From positions 1 to 50,354 of the forward strand of contig JAUXNQ010000065.1 of NCBI GenBank assembly GCA_030682715.1: a stretch of 50,354 nt of DNA, in the 5' to 3' direction. A model generated the notes under the pieces. The model was not told the origin of the DNA and searched no databases. It saw only the letters and a list, made by a program, of their open reading frames with translations. Origin of the DNA: Methylotenera sp. GTDB lineage: Bacteria > Pseudomonadota > Gammaproteobacteria > Burkholderiales > Methylophilaceae. Every line of letters begins with the position of its first letter. Within the stretch, counting starts at the first letter, position 1. Below, one piece after another: positions 18,764-28,645 of the stretch. A program made the position numbers and the translations under genes.

Positions 18764-20014
18764 ATGAGTTTTCAACAAGGTTTAAGCGGTCTTAACGCAG
18801 CATCTAAACAATTAGAAGTTATCGGTAACAACGTATCAAATGCCAATACCGTAGGATTCAAACAATCTCGTGCAGAGTTTGCTGACGTATTCGCAAACTC
18901 GATCACTGGCGGTGGAGGTAGCCAAATCGGTATTGGTACAAACTTGGCAACTGTTGCGCAACAATTCACACAGGGTAATATTACCTCGACCAACAACTCC
19001 TTAGATATTGCTATTAATGGCAATGGTTTTTTCCGCATGTCTTCAAATGGCGCTATCACATATACACGCAACGGCCAGTTCCAGTTAGATAGATTTGGAT
19101 ATATCGTAGATTCTGCCAACAAACGCTTAACCGGCTACTCCGCAGATGCTAGCGGCAATATATTAAGTGGTGCAGCAGTTGATCTGCAAATCAACACGGC
19201 TGACATTCAGCCTGTAGCAACAACAGAGATTGAGGGTACCATCAACCTTGACTCTAGAAACAACCCAATGCCTGCGATACCAATATTTGACCCTACAGAC
19301 CCTACTACTTACAACAACTCAACTGCGGTAACGGTTTACGATAGCTTAGGTAATTCGCACACATTACAAAATTTTTTCCGTAAAACTGCCGCAAACGAAT
19401 GGGCTGTTTACACTACGGTTGATGGCGTATCAACACCAGCTTTACCTGCCACCACTGCTGTGATGACCTTTACTGGTACTGGTGTATCACCAACAATCGT
19501 ACCTGCATTACCCTCTATCACTTTTACACCGCTAAACACTGCCACACCAGCAGTTGCAAACGGTGCAGCTAACGTTACAACAACCGTTGATTACTCAAAA
19601 AGCACTCAGTTTGGTTCGGCTTTTAGTATCAACAGCTTATCGCAAGATGGATTTACATCAGGACGCCTATCTGGTTTTAACACTTCATCAGACGGAACAA
19701 TAGTTGGGCGTTACAGTAATGGCCAATCAAAAAACCTAGGTCGAGTAGTACTTTCTAGCTTTACTAACCCTAATGGCTTGCAGTCATTAGGTGGCAACGC
19801 TTGGGCAGTGAGCGCAAGTTCAGGGCCTGACTTAACTGGAACGCCAGGAACAGGCCTGTTAGGTGTATTGCAATCATCAGCCGTAGAAGACTCTAACGTA
19901 GACTTAACGGCTGAGCTAGTTAACATGATTACGGCTCAACGTATTTATCAAGCGAATGCACAAACGATTAAAACGCAAGATCAAGTCTTGCAAACGCTTG
20001 TTAACCTACGTTAA
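18764..20014 (+). CDS. flgE: Flagellar hook protein FlgE
   Basis: FlgE is the hook subunit, a universal joint between rod and filament. The 416-residue protein has the N-terminal rod/hook motif (LNAASKQLEVIGNNVSNANT), a central hook-specific region with tandem Thr/Pro-rich segments (about 150-290), and the C-terminal helix with VDLTAELVNMITAQRIYQAN. The length is near the 400 residues of enteric FlgE. AAGGAG precedes the ATG by about 7 nt. Hook length is probably set by the fliK product encoded at 32.4-33.7 kb. Confidence 0.97.
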   Translation: MSFQQGLSGLNAASKQLEVIGNNVSNANTVGFKQSRAEFADVFANSITGGGGSQIGIGTNLATVAQQFTQGNITSTNNSLDIAINGNGFFRMSSNGAITYTRNGQFQLDRFGYIVDSANKRLTGYSADASGNILSGAAVDLQINTADIQPVATTEIEGTINLDSRNNPMPAIPIFDPTDPTTYNNSTAVTVYDSLGNSHTLQNFFRKTAANEWAVYTTVDGVSTPALPATTAVMTFTGTGVSPTIVPALPSITFTPLNTATPAVANGAANVTTTVDYSKSTQFGSAFSINSLSQDGFTSGRLSGFNTSSDGTIVGRYSNGQSKNLGRVVLSSFTNPNGLQSLGGNAWAVSASSGPDLTGTPGTGLLGVLQSSAVEDSNVDLTAELVNMITAQRIYQANAQTIKTQDQVLQTLVNLR

Positions 20015-20040
20015 TAGTTAGTAGCTAAAGGAGTATCACG

Positions 20041-20781
20041 ATGGATCGCATGATATACACCGCAATGACGGGTGCGAAACACATCCTTGAGAAACAAGCA
20101 ACGACCAGCCACAACCTAGCCAATGCAACTTCTACAGGTTTTAAATCACAGATAGATGCTTTCAGAGCAGTGCCTGTTATCGGAAAAGGCTTACCCACAC
20201 GAGCTTTTGTCGTAGATGCTACTACTGGTAGTGATTTTAATTCTGGTGCGATTCAAGCAACTAGCCGAGATTTAGATATCGCAGTAAAAGGCGATGGGTG
20301 GATAGCGATACAACGAGCAGATGGCTCAGAGGCATACACGCGCAATGGTTCACTAAAAACGAGTCCAAACGGTTTACTACAAACTGCAAACGGGCTCACC
20401 ATCATGGGCGATGGTGGCCCCATTACGATTCCGCCTGATGTTGCTGTTACCATCGGTAAGGATGGCACTGTTTCAACTGTTAACAACTTAACGCTCCCAG
20501 GCCCTTCAAACATCATTGGTCGCATTAAGCTGGTTAACCCTCCTCAAGCAAACTTAGTACGTGCTGATGACGGCTTGTTTACAACCAAAGATGGCAACCC
20601 TGCCACAGCCGACGCAAGCGTTAGCGTAGTTCAAGGCGCACTTGAAAGTAGCAACGTAAACGTCGTTGACTCCATGGTCACCATGATTAGTCTAGCCCGT
20701 CAGTTTGAAATGCAAATGAAATTAATTCAAACCGCTGAGAATAACGCTAATAAAGCCAGTCAACTCCTGCAATTGACTTAA
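20041..20781 (+). CDS. flgF: Flagellar basal-body rod protein FlgF
   Basis: FlgF is a rod subunit lying between the proximal rod and FlgG. The 246-residue protein has the flagellar rod N-terminus (MDRMIYTAMTGAKHILEKQ, then HNLANATSTGFKSQ), the central ITRNGSL-like block (AYTRNGSLKTSPNG) and the C-terminal VNVVDSMVTMISLARQFEMQ helix. An AAAGGAG site lies about 8 nt before the ATG. It follows flgE by 26 nt. Confidence 0.96.
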   Translation: MDRMIYTAMTGAKHILEKQATTSHNLANATSTGFKSQIDAFRAVPVIGKGLPTRAFVVDATTGSDFNSGAIQATSRDLDIAVKGDGWIAIQRADGSEAYTRNGSLKTSPNGLLQTANGLTIMGDGGPITIPPDVAVTIGKDGTVSTVNNLTLPGPSNIIGRIKLVNPPQANLVRADDGLFTTKDGNPATADASVSVVQGALESSNVNVVDSMVTMISLARQFEMQMKLIQTAENNANKASQLLQLT

Positions 20782-20875
20782 CCACAATTCAGCTATTATG
20801 AAATTATTGTAATAAACTATTCAACAATTTAAGCATAAAGCAATTAAATGTATGCTGTGATTGAAGGGAAATGAA

Positions 20876-21658
20876 ATGATACGCTCACTATGGATATCAA
20901 AAACTGGTCTGGATGCGCAACAGACGCAAATGGACGTGATCTCAAACAACTTAGCCAATGTTAGTACCAATGGCTTTAAAAGATCACGTGCTGTATTTGA
21001 GGACTTACTGTATCAAACAATTAGACAACCAGGTGCACAGTCATCCCAACAAACACAGTTACCTTCAGGTCTGCAACTTGGTACTGGGGTTAGACCTGTT
21101 GCTACTGAGCGCATTTTCACTCAAGGTAACTTACAGCAAACTGGCAATGACAAAGACGTAGCTATTCAAGGCGCTGGCTTCTTACAAGTTTTACTACCAG
21201 ATGGCACGACGGCTTACACGCGTGACGGTGCGTTTCAGGTGGACTTTCAAGGTCAACTAGTGACGTCAAGCGGCTTTTCTGTTCAACCTCCGATTACAGT
21301 TCCTAACAACGCACAAAGCCTTACTATAGGTCGCGATGGTACAGTATCCGTGACGCTTGCTGGCTCAACAGCTGTAACACAAATAGGCCAGTTGCAACTG
21401 TCTACGTTTATCAATCCAGCTGGTTTACAAGCTAATGGTGAGAATCTGTACGTTGAAACTGCCGCATCTGGCACTGCCAACGCAAATACCCCAGGCACGA
21501 ACGGTGCAGGCCTACTTACTCAAGGTTATGTTGAAACTTCAAACGTTAACGTTGTAGAAGAGCTAGTCAATATGATTCAAACACAACGTGCTTACGAAAT
21601 TAACAGTAAAGCGATTACAACATCCGACCAAATGTTGCAAAAATTAACACAGATGTAA
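20876..21658 (+). CDS. flgG: Flagellar distal rod protein FlgG
   Basis: FlgG builds the distal rod that spans the peptidoglycan and outer membrane rings. At 260 residues it equals the E. coli protein. [20 protein letters not shown] is the typical N-terminus, followed by [28 protein letters not shown] rod motif and a C-terminal [20 protein letters not shown] helix. The ATG at 20876 is preferred (GAAGGGAA at 20863-20870 upstream) over an in-frame TTG at 20861, which lies within that ribosome-binding site. Confidence 0.97.
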   Translation: MIRSLWISKTGLDAQQTQMDVISNNLANVSTNGFKRSRAVFEDLLYQTIRQPGAQSSQQTQLPSGLQLGTGVRPVATERIFTQGNLQQTGNDKDVAIQGAGFLQVLLPDGTTAYTRDGAFQVDFQGQLVTSSGFSVQPPITVPNNAQSLTIGRDGTVSVTLAGSTAVTQIGQLQLSTFINPAGLQANGENLYVETAASGTANANTPGTNGAGLLTQGYVETSNVNVVEELVNMIQTQRAYEINSKAITTSDQMLQKLTQM

Positions 21659-21774
21659 ACTAACATTGGTTATAAAATTAAGGCATTACCAAAAATCTTT
21701 AGAAAAAATATCAGGAACAAAGTCCACAAAGATACTTTTTTAAGGTTTTACTGTCAGATCACCAAGAGGCAATC

Positions 21775-22557
21775 ATGTTGAATACCACACAAGGTACATT
21801 GCTCAACGCTATAATCAAGCCGATAGCAAATATGAAAAAATACCTAGTGACTATATATAAAACAGTTAGCCGCAGTATTGTTGGGTTATTTGCAGCTTTC
21901 TTACTCTATGGTTGCGCAGTAACCCCTACCTCTATTGTCAATCAGCCCACATCAGCGAAAGCACAACAGCCGAGCAATGCGCAAAGTAACAATGGTGGCA
22001 TTTATAGTGCATCATCATATCGCCCTATGTTTGAAGACCGTCGTCCTCGTTTTATTGGAGATATTGTCACTATTAATATTACAGAAAATACGACAGCTAC
22101 TAAAGCGAACGGAAGCTCCGCAAGCAAAGAAGGCGAAGTTGGTTTTCAAACTGATGCAAAACTTGGAGATAACATACCAATAATCGGTGGCCTAGTATCA
22201 AGGCTACCATTTGCAAATTTAGGCTCAGCTTCAGCTAGTTCTGATATTTCTTATACGGACGATGCAGCAGCAAATGCAAAAAATGTATTTAATGGATCGC
22301 TAACCGCAACAGTAGTTGACGTATTACCAAATGGCAACCTAGTGGTGAGTGGTGAAAAACAAGTTGGTTTAGATAAAGGTACTGAGTTCATCCGCTTTTC
22401 TGGTGTCATCAACCCAGACACCATCTCTCTAGGTAATACAGTACCATCCACCAAGGTAGCTGATGCTAGAATAGAGTATAGAACCAACAGCAAGATTGAT
22501 GGTGCTGCAATAGCATCGATATTCGCTCGCTTCTTTTTAAGCATGAGCCCATGGTGA
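21775..22557 (+). CDS. flgH: Flagellar L-ring lipoprotein FlgH
   Basis: FlgH forms the outer-membrane L-ring bushing. The 260-residue product has a hydrophobic signal segment ending in a lipobox-like LLYGCA (Cys near residue 43), implying lipid attachment. The mature domain follows with RPRFIGDIVTINITENTTAT and the conserved GNLVVSGEKQV. The ATG at 21775 has AAGAGG five nt upstream. It gives an unusually long region before the hydrophobic core; an internal ATG at 21832 (MKKYLVTIYK) would give a more standard signal peptide but lacks a ribosome-binding site. flgI starts 7 nt after its stop. Confidence 0.94.
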   Translation: MLNTTQGTLLNAIIKPIANMKKYLVTIYKTVSRSIVGLFAAFLLYGCAVTPTSIVNQPTSAKAQQPSNAQSNNGGIYSASSYRPMFEDRRPRFIGDIVTINITENTTATKANGSSASKEGEVGFQTDAKLGDNIPIIGGLVSRLPFANLGSASASSDISYTDDAAANAKNVFNGSLTATVVDVLPNGNLVVSGEKQVGLDKGTEFIRFSGVINPDTISLGNTVPSTKVADARIEYRTNSKIDGAAIASIFARFFLSMSPW

Positions 22558-22564
22558 CCATCAT

Positions 22565-23737
22565 ATGACAAAATTATTCAACATGAATACGCTAATAACA
22601 CAGGTCAAACGCATCCAGCACACACTTAAGCGCTTGGTATTACCTTGTGCACTTATCGCTTCTTTTACAATTTGCGTTACGGTTAGCACTGTTGCTAAAG
22701 CAGAACGTTTGAAAGACCTCGCTTCGATTCAAGGCGTACGTACCAATCAACTAATCGGTTATGGTCTTGTCGTTGGTTTAGACGGAACAGGTGACCAAAC
22801 AGTACAAACGCCATTTACCGTACAAAGCATTATCAGCATGATGCAGCAAATGGGCATTAATTTACCAACGGGTACCACTTTACAACTTAAAAACGTAGCG
22901 GCAGTGATTGTTACTAGTAGCTTGCCAGCATTTGCTCAGCCAGGTCAAAACTTAGATATCACAGTTTCATCAATGGGAAATGCAAAAAGCCTTAGAGGTG
23001 GAACATTGCTCATGACCCCATTAAAAGGCGCTGACGGACAAGTGTATGCGATGGCTCAAGGTAGCTTAGTAGTAGGTGGTGTTGGTGCATCAGCTAATGG
23101 CGCACAAACACAAATAAACCACTTAAGTGTAGGTAGAATTACGGCTGGAGCGACTGTTGAGCGCGCAGTACCTTCAAGCATTAGTGAAAATAGTATGTTC
23201 AACCTAGAGTTAAAAGACTCTGATTTTTCTACAGCATCATTAGTCGTTGATGCTGTAAACAACAAGTTTGGTCAAAGCACAGCATTTGCACAAAATGGTC
23301 GTGTGATTCAAATCACCCCACCAAGCAACTATAATCGTGTTGCATTTTTAGCCGCATTAGAAAGCTTGAATGTAAGCCCAGCTGCTAGTTATGCAAAAGT
23401 TATTGTCAATGCACGCACTGGCTCTGTTGTGATGAACCAAACGGTAACACTTGAAAGTTGCGCGGTTTCACATGGCAATTTAACAGTGACCATCAATACA
23501 GATCCTGTCATTAGCCAACCAGGCGCATTAGCAAGTGGGCAAACCGTCGCAACAGCACGCTCAGAAATTGACATTACCAAAGAGCCTGGTCAAGTGGTTA
23601 AGTTAGATGGTGGTGCCAACCTTTCAGACGTGGTGAAAGCACTCAATGCAATTGGTGCTACTCCTCAAGACTTACTTGCAATTTTACAGGCCATGAAAGC
23701 CGCAGGTTCACTTCGCGCTGAGCTAGAAGTTATTTAA
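22565..23737 (+). CDS. flgI: Flagellar P-ring protein FlgI
   Basis: FlgI polymerises into the periplasmic P-ring around the distal rod, with help from FlgA. The 390-residue protein has a signal peptide with a long basic N-region and core LVLPCALIASFTICVTVSTVA, ending near AKA (about 45). The mature start ERLKDLASIQGVRTNQLIGY is the family hallmark, followed by GLDGTGDQT. The C-terminal block ANLSDVVKALNAIGATPQD is also typical. It follows flgH by 7 nt and precedes flgJ by 12 nt. Confidence 0.96.
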   Translation: MTKLFNMNTLITQVKRIQHTLKRLVLPCALIASFTICVTVSTVAKAERLKDLASIQGVRTNQLIGYGLVVGLDGTGDQTVQTPFTVQSIISMMQQMGINLPTGTTLQLKNVAAVIVTSSLPAFAQPGQNLDITVSSMGNAKSLRGGTLLMTPLKGADGQVYAMAQGSLVVGGVGASANGAQTQINHLSVGRITAGATVERAVPSSISENSMFNLELKDSDFSTASLVVDAVNNKFGQSTAFAQNGRVIQITPPSNYNRVAFLAALESLNVSPAASYAKVIVNARTGSVVMNQTVTLESCAVSHGNLTVTINTDPVISQPGALASGQTVATARSEIDITKEPGQVVKLDGGANLSDVVKALNAIGATPQDLLAILQAMKAAGSLRAELEVI

Positions 23738-23749
23738 TAACAATCAATC

Positions 23750-24733
23750 ATGACAAACAACATTAATACTAATAACAACAGCATTTCCAGTAAGGCAGAT
23801 TTATCAGGTAATCTTGCTTTTGACGCAAATAGTCTTAATAACCTTAAGCAAGCAGCCAAAGAAAACTCTCCTGAAGCAATCAAAGGCGTTGCTAAGCAGT
23901 TCGAAGCTATTTTCATGAACATGATGCTTAAAAGCATGCGTGAGGCAACCCCACAAGACAGTTTATTAGATAACGACCAAAGTCGTACTTTCACTAGTAT
24001 GTTAGATCAGCAATTGACGAACAACCTTGCATCCAAGGGCCTAGGCTTGTCTGATGTATTAGCAAGACAGCTGACAAAAAATGGCTATGGTGTAACCAAC
24101 GCACTTGAACAAGTAGTAAGTGACCCATCTGATTTAACAGATAAACAATCGTTAAATGAAAACCTGATTGGTAATCCGTTTCTGAATCAAGCACGCGTAG
24201 CATTACAACAAAATGCAAATAATATAAATCAAACCATTAAAAATATTTCTGCATTTAAACCGCTTAATGAAGGCAACAGTGCCGAAAGTTTTCAAAAAAA
24301 GATGGTGCATCATGCTGAAGCAGCAAGCCGTGCTAGTGGCATCCCTGCTCACTTAATGCTTGGTCAAGCAGCTCTAGAAAGTGGATGGGGTAAACGTGAG
24401 CTCAAAAGTACAGATGGAACACCAAGTAACAATCTATTCGGCATTAAAGCCACAGGTAACTGGAGTGGCAAGGTAGTGGAAGCTTTAACAACAGAATACG
24501 TAAACGGTATTAAACAAAAACGTATTGAAAAATTTCGCGCTTATGACAGCTATGCGGATTCATTTAAAGACTTTGCTGATTTGATGCGTAATAACTCACG
24601 TTATGAAAATGTAATGGCTAATTTAGATAATGTGCAAGGCTACGCAAAAGCCATGCAAAAAGCTGGTTATGCCACAGACCCTAATTATGCAGAAAAACTC
24701 ACTAGTGTTATTAAAAAAGTATCATCATCTTAA
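23750..24733 (+). CDS. flgJ: FlgJ, rod-capping scaffold with peptidoglycan hydrolase domain
   Basis: FlgJ caps the growing rod and cuts peptidoglycan so the rod can pass. The 327-residue protein is the dual-domain form: an N-terminal rod-binding domain (about 40-100; AKQFEAIFMNMMLKSMREA) and a C-terminal GH73 glucosaminidase domain (about 180-327). In the latter, QAALESGWG places the catalytic Glu at residue 210, and NNLFGIKATGNWSG plus YRAYDS-like FRAYDSYADSF follow. Export is through the flagellar apparatus, as no signal peptide is seen. It follows flgI by 12 nt. Confidence 0.96.
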   Translation: MTNNINTNNNSISSKADLSGNLAFDANSLNNLKQAAKENSPEAIKGVAKQFEAIFMNMMLKSMREATPQDSLLDNDQSRTFTSMLDQQLTNNLASKGLGLSDVLARQLTKNGYGVTNALEQVVSDPSDLTDKQSLNENLIGNPFLNQARVALQQNANNINQTIKNISAFKPLNEGNSAESFQKKMVHHAEAASRASGIPAHLMLGQAALESGWGKRELKSTDGTPSNNLFGIKATGNWSGKVVEALTTEYVNGIKQKRIEKFRAYDSYADSFKDFADLMRNNSRYENVMANLDNVQGYAKAMQKAGYATDPNYAEKLTSVIKKVSSS

Positions 24734-24756
24734 ATAAGCAATTGTCAAATGATACC

Positions 24757-24783
24757 TAAAGTTTTAATAATTTATGCCGACAT
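24757..24783 (+). promoter_or_regulatory. FliA (sigma-28) promoter for flgKL
   Basis: TAAAGTTT (24757-24764), an exact -35 match, is followed by an 11-nt spacer and GCCGACAT (24776-24783), 6 of 8 matches to GCCGATAA. It lies 35 nt before the flgK ATG, in the only sizeable gap of the distal flg operon. flgK and flgL are late genes in other systems, which fits. Confidence 0.85.
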
Positions 24784-24818
24784 ACAATATATGAAATTAG
24801 TTAAAGTGAGTAATTACC

Positions 24819-26789
24819 ATGTCTAACATCTTAAACATCGGAAAAAGTGCTCTAGCTGCTGCACAAATTGGCATCAGCACGACTGGTCATAATATTGCAA
24901 ATGCATCTACACCTGGTTACTCAAGACAAGTAGTTATTCAAGCTGCAGCACAATCACAAAACTTTGGCTATGGCTTTGTTGGACAAGGAACTGAAGTTGC
25001 TTCGGTAACCAGAATTTTCAATTCCATTTTGGCTGCACAAGCCGTGCGTAGTCAGGCAAACAGCGCTAGTGTGGATACCTATCGTGCACAAATGAGCTCG
25101 ATTAATGATATGCTTTCTAACGCTAGTGCTGGGCTTAATCCAGCAATGAGTGAGTTTTTTGGCGCAATTCAGGATTTGAGTGCCAACCCAAGCGACCTAG
25201 CTACGCGTCAATCAATGTTGTCTTTCGCGCAGTCTCTCGCTAGCCGTTTCCAGACAACTAACAATCGTTTAAATGAAATTCGTGACAGTGTAAATTCACA
25301 ACTTACATCAAGCGTCAGCCTAGTCAACACATATGCTAGACAAATTGCTGGACTTAATGATGTAATTGAAAAAGCTGTCAGTGCCAATGGGAACATACCT
25401 AATGACCTAATGGACCAAAGAGATCAACTAGTACTGGAGTTAAGTAAGCAGATTAAAACGACGGTCGTTTCTCAAGGTCAAGGTGGCTACAATGTTTATA
25501 TCGGTAATGGTCTGCCTTTAGTTGTAGGTAAAGAAACTTTTAACATTTTGACTACCCCTTCACCTACAGACCCAAGCCGCCTTGAGGTTGCTTACCAATC
25601 AAATAGTAAAGTAACGGTACTAGGTACAAACAGCTTACCAGGTGGTGTAATAGGCGGCTTACTACAGTTCCGCTCAGAATCTTTAGATGCCATACAAAAC
25701 CAAATTGGGCAGATAGCTGCTGTTTTAGGCGAAACTTTTAATAATCAGCTTGCACAGGGCTTTGATTTAGATGGCAACATCGGTACAGCATTGTTTAATG
25801 TCCCAGAACCTTTAGTTAATGCAAATGCATACAACTCTGGACCAACAACAACACCAGCTAATGCAAATCCAGCAGAAGTAGCAGCCTCAATTGTGAATGC
25901 TAAAGCACTGACAACAAGTGACTATAAATTGCAATATGATGGTACAAATTACAACATTACACGCTTAAGTGACAACACGACACAATCATTCAGTAGCCTA
26001 CCGGCAAGTGTAGATGGCTTAACAATTAGTCAGACATCTGGAACAATGCTCGCTGGCGATAACTTTTTAATTAAGCCAACACAGAATGCAGCAACAAAAT
26101 TTCAAGTAGCCATCACTGATCCTAGAAAATTAGCGGTTGGTGGGAGTGTGCTTAATGGAAGCGCCAATGTTGCAAATACTGGCGCAGCTACAATCAGCAG
26201 TCCTGTTGCAAGCAGCAATTATGCATCAAGCCCGATAGCAAGCCCCTTTAACCTTACCTATAATGCAGGCGCTCCAAATACATTAACTGGATTCATCGCA
26301 ACCGAAACTGTGACAGTCACATCAAATGGTACTTCTGTGACATATGCAGCTGGTGCTCCTGTTACATTCGTTAATGGCGCTACTATAACAACAGCTGGCA
26401 TAAGTTTTGTCATATCAGGAACACCTAGTGATGGTGACGAGTTTACTATTGCACCTGGAAGCGCTACAGGCCCAAGTGATAATACAAATGGGTTATTGCT
26501 AGGTAACTTACAGAACGCTAATACCATCACCGGAAATAAAAGCTTCTCTGATGCTTTTGGTCAGATGGTCAACGGCGTTGGCAATAAAACACGTGAACTT
26601 AATATACTCAGCATTTCTGAAGCCCAAGTATTAGAACAAATTACAGCAGCTGTGCAAGCCGAGTCTGGTGTGAATCTGGATGAAGAAGCAACAAACTTAA
26701 TACGTTACCAGCAAGCTTATCAGGCAGCAGGAAAGATGATGCAAATTGCAAGTCAACTATTTGATGTGCTATTACAATTAGGCACCTAA
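24819..26789 (+). CDS. flgK: Flagellar hook-associated protein 1 FlgK
   Basis: FlgK is the first hook-filament junction protein. The 656-residue product has the conserved N-terminus (SALAAAQIGISTTGHNIANA, STPGYSRQ) and C-terminal helix (VNLDEEATNLIRYQQAYQAA). Between them (about 330-580) lies a long Thr/Ala/Ser/Asn-rich segment, making it about 100 residues longer than the 547-residue E. coli protein. It has a FliA promoter immediately upstream and its chaperone FlgN is encoded beside flgM. flgL follows by 22 nt. Confidence 0.96.
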   Translation: MSNILNIGKSALAAAQIGISTTGHNIANASTPGYSRQVVIQAAAQSQNFGYGFVGQGTEVASVTRIFNSILAAQAVRSQANSASVDTYRAQMSSINDMLSNASAGLNPAMSEFFGAIQDLSANPSDLATRQSMLSFAQSLASRFQTTNNRLNEIRDSVNSQLTSSVSLVNTYARQIAGLNDVIEKAVSANGNIPNDLMDQRDQLVLELSKQIKTTVVSQGQGGYNVYIGNGLPLVVGKETFNILTTPSPTDPSRLEVAYQSNSKVTVLGTNSLPGGVIGGLLQFRSESLDAIQNQIGQIAAVLGETFNNQLAQGFDLDGNIGTALFNVPEPLVNANAYNSGPTTTPANANPAEVAASIVNAKALTTSDYKLQYDGTNYNITRLSDNTTQSFSSLPASVDGLTISQTSGTMLAGDNFLIKPTQNAATKFQVAITDPRKLAVGGSVLNGSANVANTGAATISSPVASSNYASSPIASPFNLTYNAGAPNTLTGFIATETVTVTSNGTSVTYAAGAPVTFVNGATITTAGISFVISGTPSDGDEFTIAPGSATGPSDNTNGLLLGNLQNANTITGNKSFSDAFGQMVNGVGNKTRELNILSISEAQVLEQITAAVQAESGVNLDEEATNLIRYQQAYQAAGKMMQIASQLFDVLLQLGT

Positions 26790-26811
26790 TCAATAGCTTA
26801 AGGAATTTATC

Positions 26812-27723
26812 ATGCGTATCAGCACTAACACCATATATCAGTCAGGCATTTCTAAGATATCAAACTTGCAATCAGAGCAATTTAAATTGATGCAACAAAT
26901 ATCCACAGGACAACGCATTGCCTCACCTTCAGATGACCCCGTGGCCTCTGCAAGAGCGCTAGAAATTTCACATGCTAAAAGCATCAATGCAAAATTTGCT
27001 GATACGCGACAAACCGCTCAACTTAAGCTTAACACGCTAGAATCAAATCTGACTAGTGTAACCAATATGATGATCTCCGTGAAGTCTGCCTTGGTATCTG
27101 CTGGCAATGCAACATACTCTGACCTAGAAAGAGGTTTTATTGCTTCAGAACTTAAAACAACGTTAGATGGTTTAATAGGCCTAGCAAATACAAGAGACGC
27201 TGCTGGCAACTATTTATATGCAGGCTTTAGTACTAACACAGCTCCGTTTGTTGCTAATCCTTCAGGGGCATCATATGTTGGAGATTCTAACAAACAGATG
27301 TTACAAGTAGACAGTCAACGCCAAATGGCGGTTAATACTACAGGAGATGAAGTATTCCAGGCTGGTGGAAATGATATATTCGCCACATTACAAAACTTGA
27401 TAACACTACTCGACACCCCGCTAACCCCTGGAAACCAGGCTGCATTTAGCGCAGGTATTGCTAACGGCCTAACTAGCATACAACAGGGTCTAGATAACGT
27501 ATTAACAGTACGTGCATCTATCGGCTCAAGATTAAATGAACTTGATCAGTTAGACGTTTCAGGTAGTGACCTAGCCTTACAATACAGTAAATCATTATCC
27601 GAAATTCAAGACTTGGACTATGCAGCAGCATTATCCGACTTATCAAAAAATCAAACAATTATGGAAGCTGCCCAAAAATCATTTGTTGCAACCACAAGTT
27701 TGTCTTTATTTAACTTCATTTAG
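26812..27723 (+). CDS. flgL: Flagellar hook-associated protein 3 FlgL
   Basis: FlgL is the second junction protein, joining FlgK to the filament. The 303-residue protein has the flagellin-like N-terminus (LQSEQFKLMQQISTGQRIAS, about 21-40, then PSDDPVAS) and the C-terminal helix with DLDYAAALSDLSKNQTIMEAAQKS. It is the last gene of the flg run and ends 101 nt before the opposing fliR stop. A weak intrinsic terminator lies just past its stop. Confidence 0.96.
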   Translation: MRISTNTIYQSGISKISNLQSEQFKLMQQISTGQRIASPSDDPVASARALEISHAKSINAKFADTRQTAQLKLNTLESNLTSVTNMMISVKSALVSAGNATYSDLERGFIASELKTTLDGLIGLANTRDAAGNYLYAGFSTNTAPFVANPSGASYVGDSNKQMLQVDSQRQMAVNTTGDEVFQAGGNDIFATLQNLITLLDTPLTPGNQAAFSAGIANGLTSIQQGLDNVLTVRASIGSRLNELDQLDVSGSDLALQYSKSLSEIQDLDYAAALSDLSKNQTIMEAAQKSFVATTSLSLFNFI

Positions 27724-27730
27724 GTTAAAT

Positions 27731-27758
27731 AAATTTAGATTAGTCTAAATTTGGTTTT
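27731..27758 (+). terminator. Weak intrinsic terminator after flgL
   Basis: AAATTTAGA (27731-27739) pairs perfectly with TCTAAATTT (27744-27752) around a 4-nt TTAG loop, followed by GGTTTT. The stem is AU-rich, so termination is probably partial. It separates the converging flgL and fliR genes. Confidence 0.5.
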
Positions 27759-27824
27759 GTTCATTCCTTGTTAAGTAGTTTTGTATTGTTGATATCTGCA
27801 ATTAAGCTGAAAAGTACAAATTGA

Positions 27825-28616
27825 TTACTTATTATCAATATTTTTCGGTATTGCGACCTGCATCATATTATCAGCACCCTGCTCTATAAACTTCACAATT
27901 GGCTGCAACATACTGGTTAGTGAAAGAGCTAATACTAAAAACCCCATACTCAACGTAATTGGAAAGCCAATACCAAACAGATTAAGTTGTGGTGCCGTTC
28001 TCGTTAATATCCCTAAAGCCATATTAGTAATTAGTAATGCACATACGGCTGGAAGTGCTAACATTAAACCAGCACTGAATATAGTACTTCCCCATAGTGC
28101 AATTTGCATTGGGTCTACTCCAGGACCATGTAAGTCTATTGGCATAGTAACAAAGCTATTTGCCATCGCTGTCACAATAATTAAATGACCATCCAAGCTT
28201 AAAAAAATTAACATCGCTATTACAACTAGTAACTGATTAAGCGCTGTAGATTGCCCTCTTGTTTGAGGGTCAAAAAACTGCGCAAAGCCTAAACCCATTG
28301 TCATACCAATCATCTGGCCAGCAAGATCCACTGCAGAGAATACCATCCTCATGCTAAAACCAATTGCAAAGCCAATAATAATCTGCTGGATTAGAACGAG
28401 TAAGCCATCAAATGAGAAAACTTCAAATTGAGGTATTGGTGGGATGGTAGGCACTATAATAATCGTTAGCATGACACCTAAACCTAATCTCACTCGATTA
28501 GGTATTGTAGTGTGGCTAAAAATTGGAACTATCGCTATTACTGCCAAAATACGTGTCAGTGGCCATACCAAGCTTATTACCCATGTTTGGAGAAACTCAC
28601 TACTGAACGTAATCAT
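27825..28616 (-). CDS. fliR: Flagellar type III export gate protein FliR
   Basis: FliR is a core component of the FliPQR export gate. The 263-residue hydrophobic protein shows about six membrane segments, with family blocks LPLTRILAVIAIVPIFSH-like VWPLTRILAVIAIVPIFSH near the N-terminus and GMTMGLGFAQFFDPQTRGQS in the middle. It is the last gene of the fliF-fliR run, following fliQ by 29 nt. The full-length FlhB partner gene is not in this window. Confidence 0.95.
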   Translation of the reverse strand: MITFSSEFLQTWVISLVWPLTRILAVIAIVPIFSHTTIPNRVRLGLGVMLTIIIVPTIPPIPQFEVFSFDGLLVLIQQIIIGFAIGFSMRMVFSAVDLAGQMIGMTMGLGFAQFFDPQTRGQSTALNQLLVVIAMLIFLSLDGHLIIVTAMANSFVTMPIDLHGPGVDPMQIALWGSTIFSAGLMLALPAVCALLITNMALGILTRTAPQLNLFGIGFPITLSMGFLVLALSLTSMLQPIVKFIEQGADNMMQVAIPKNIDNK

Positions 28617-28645
28617 TGATTAAGCTACTTATTGTGCCAAATGCT

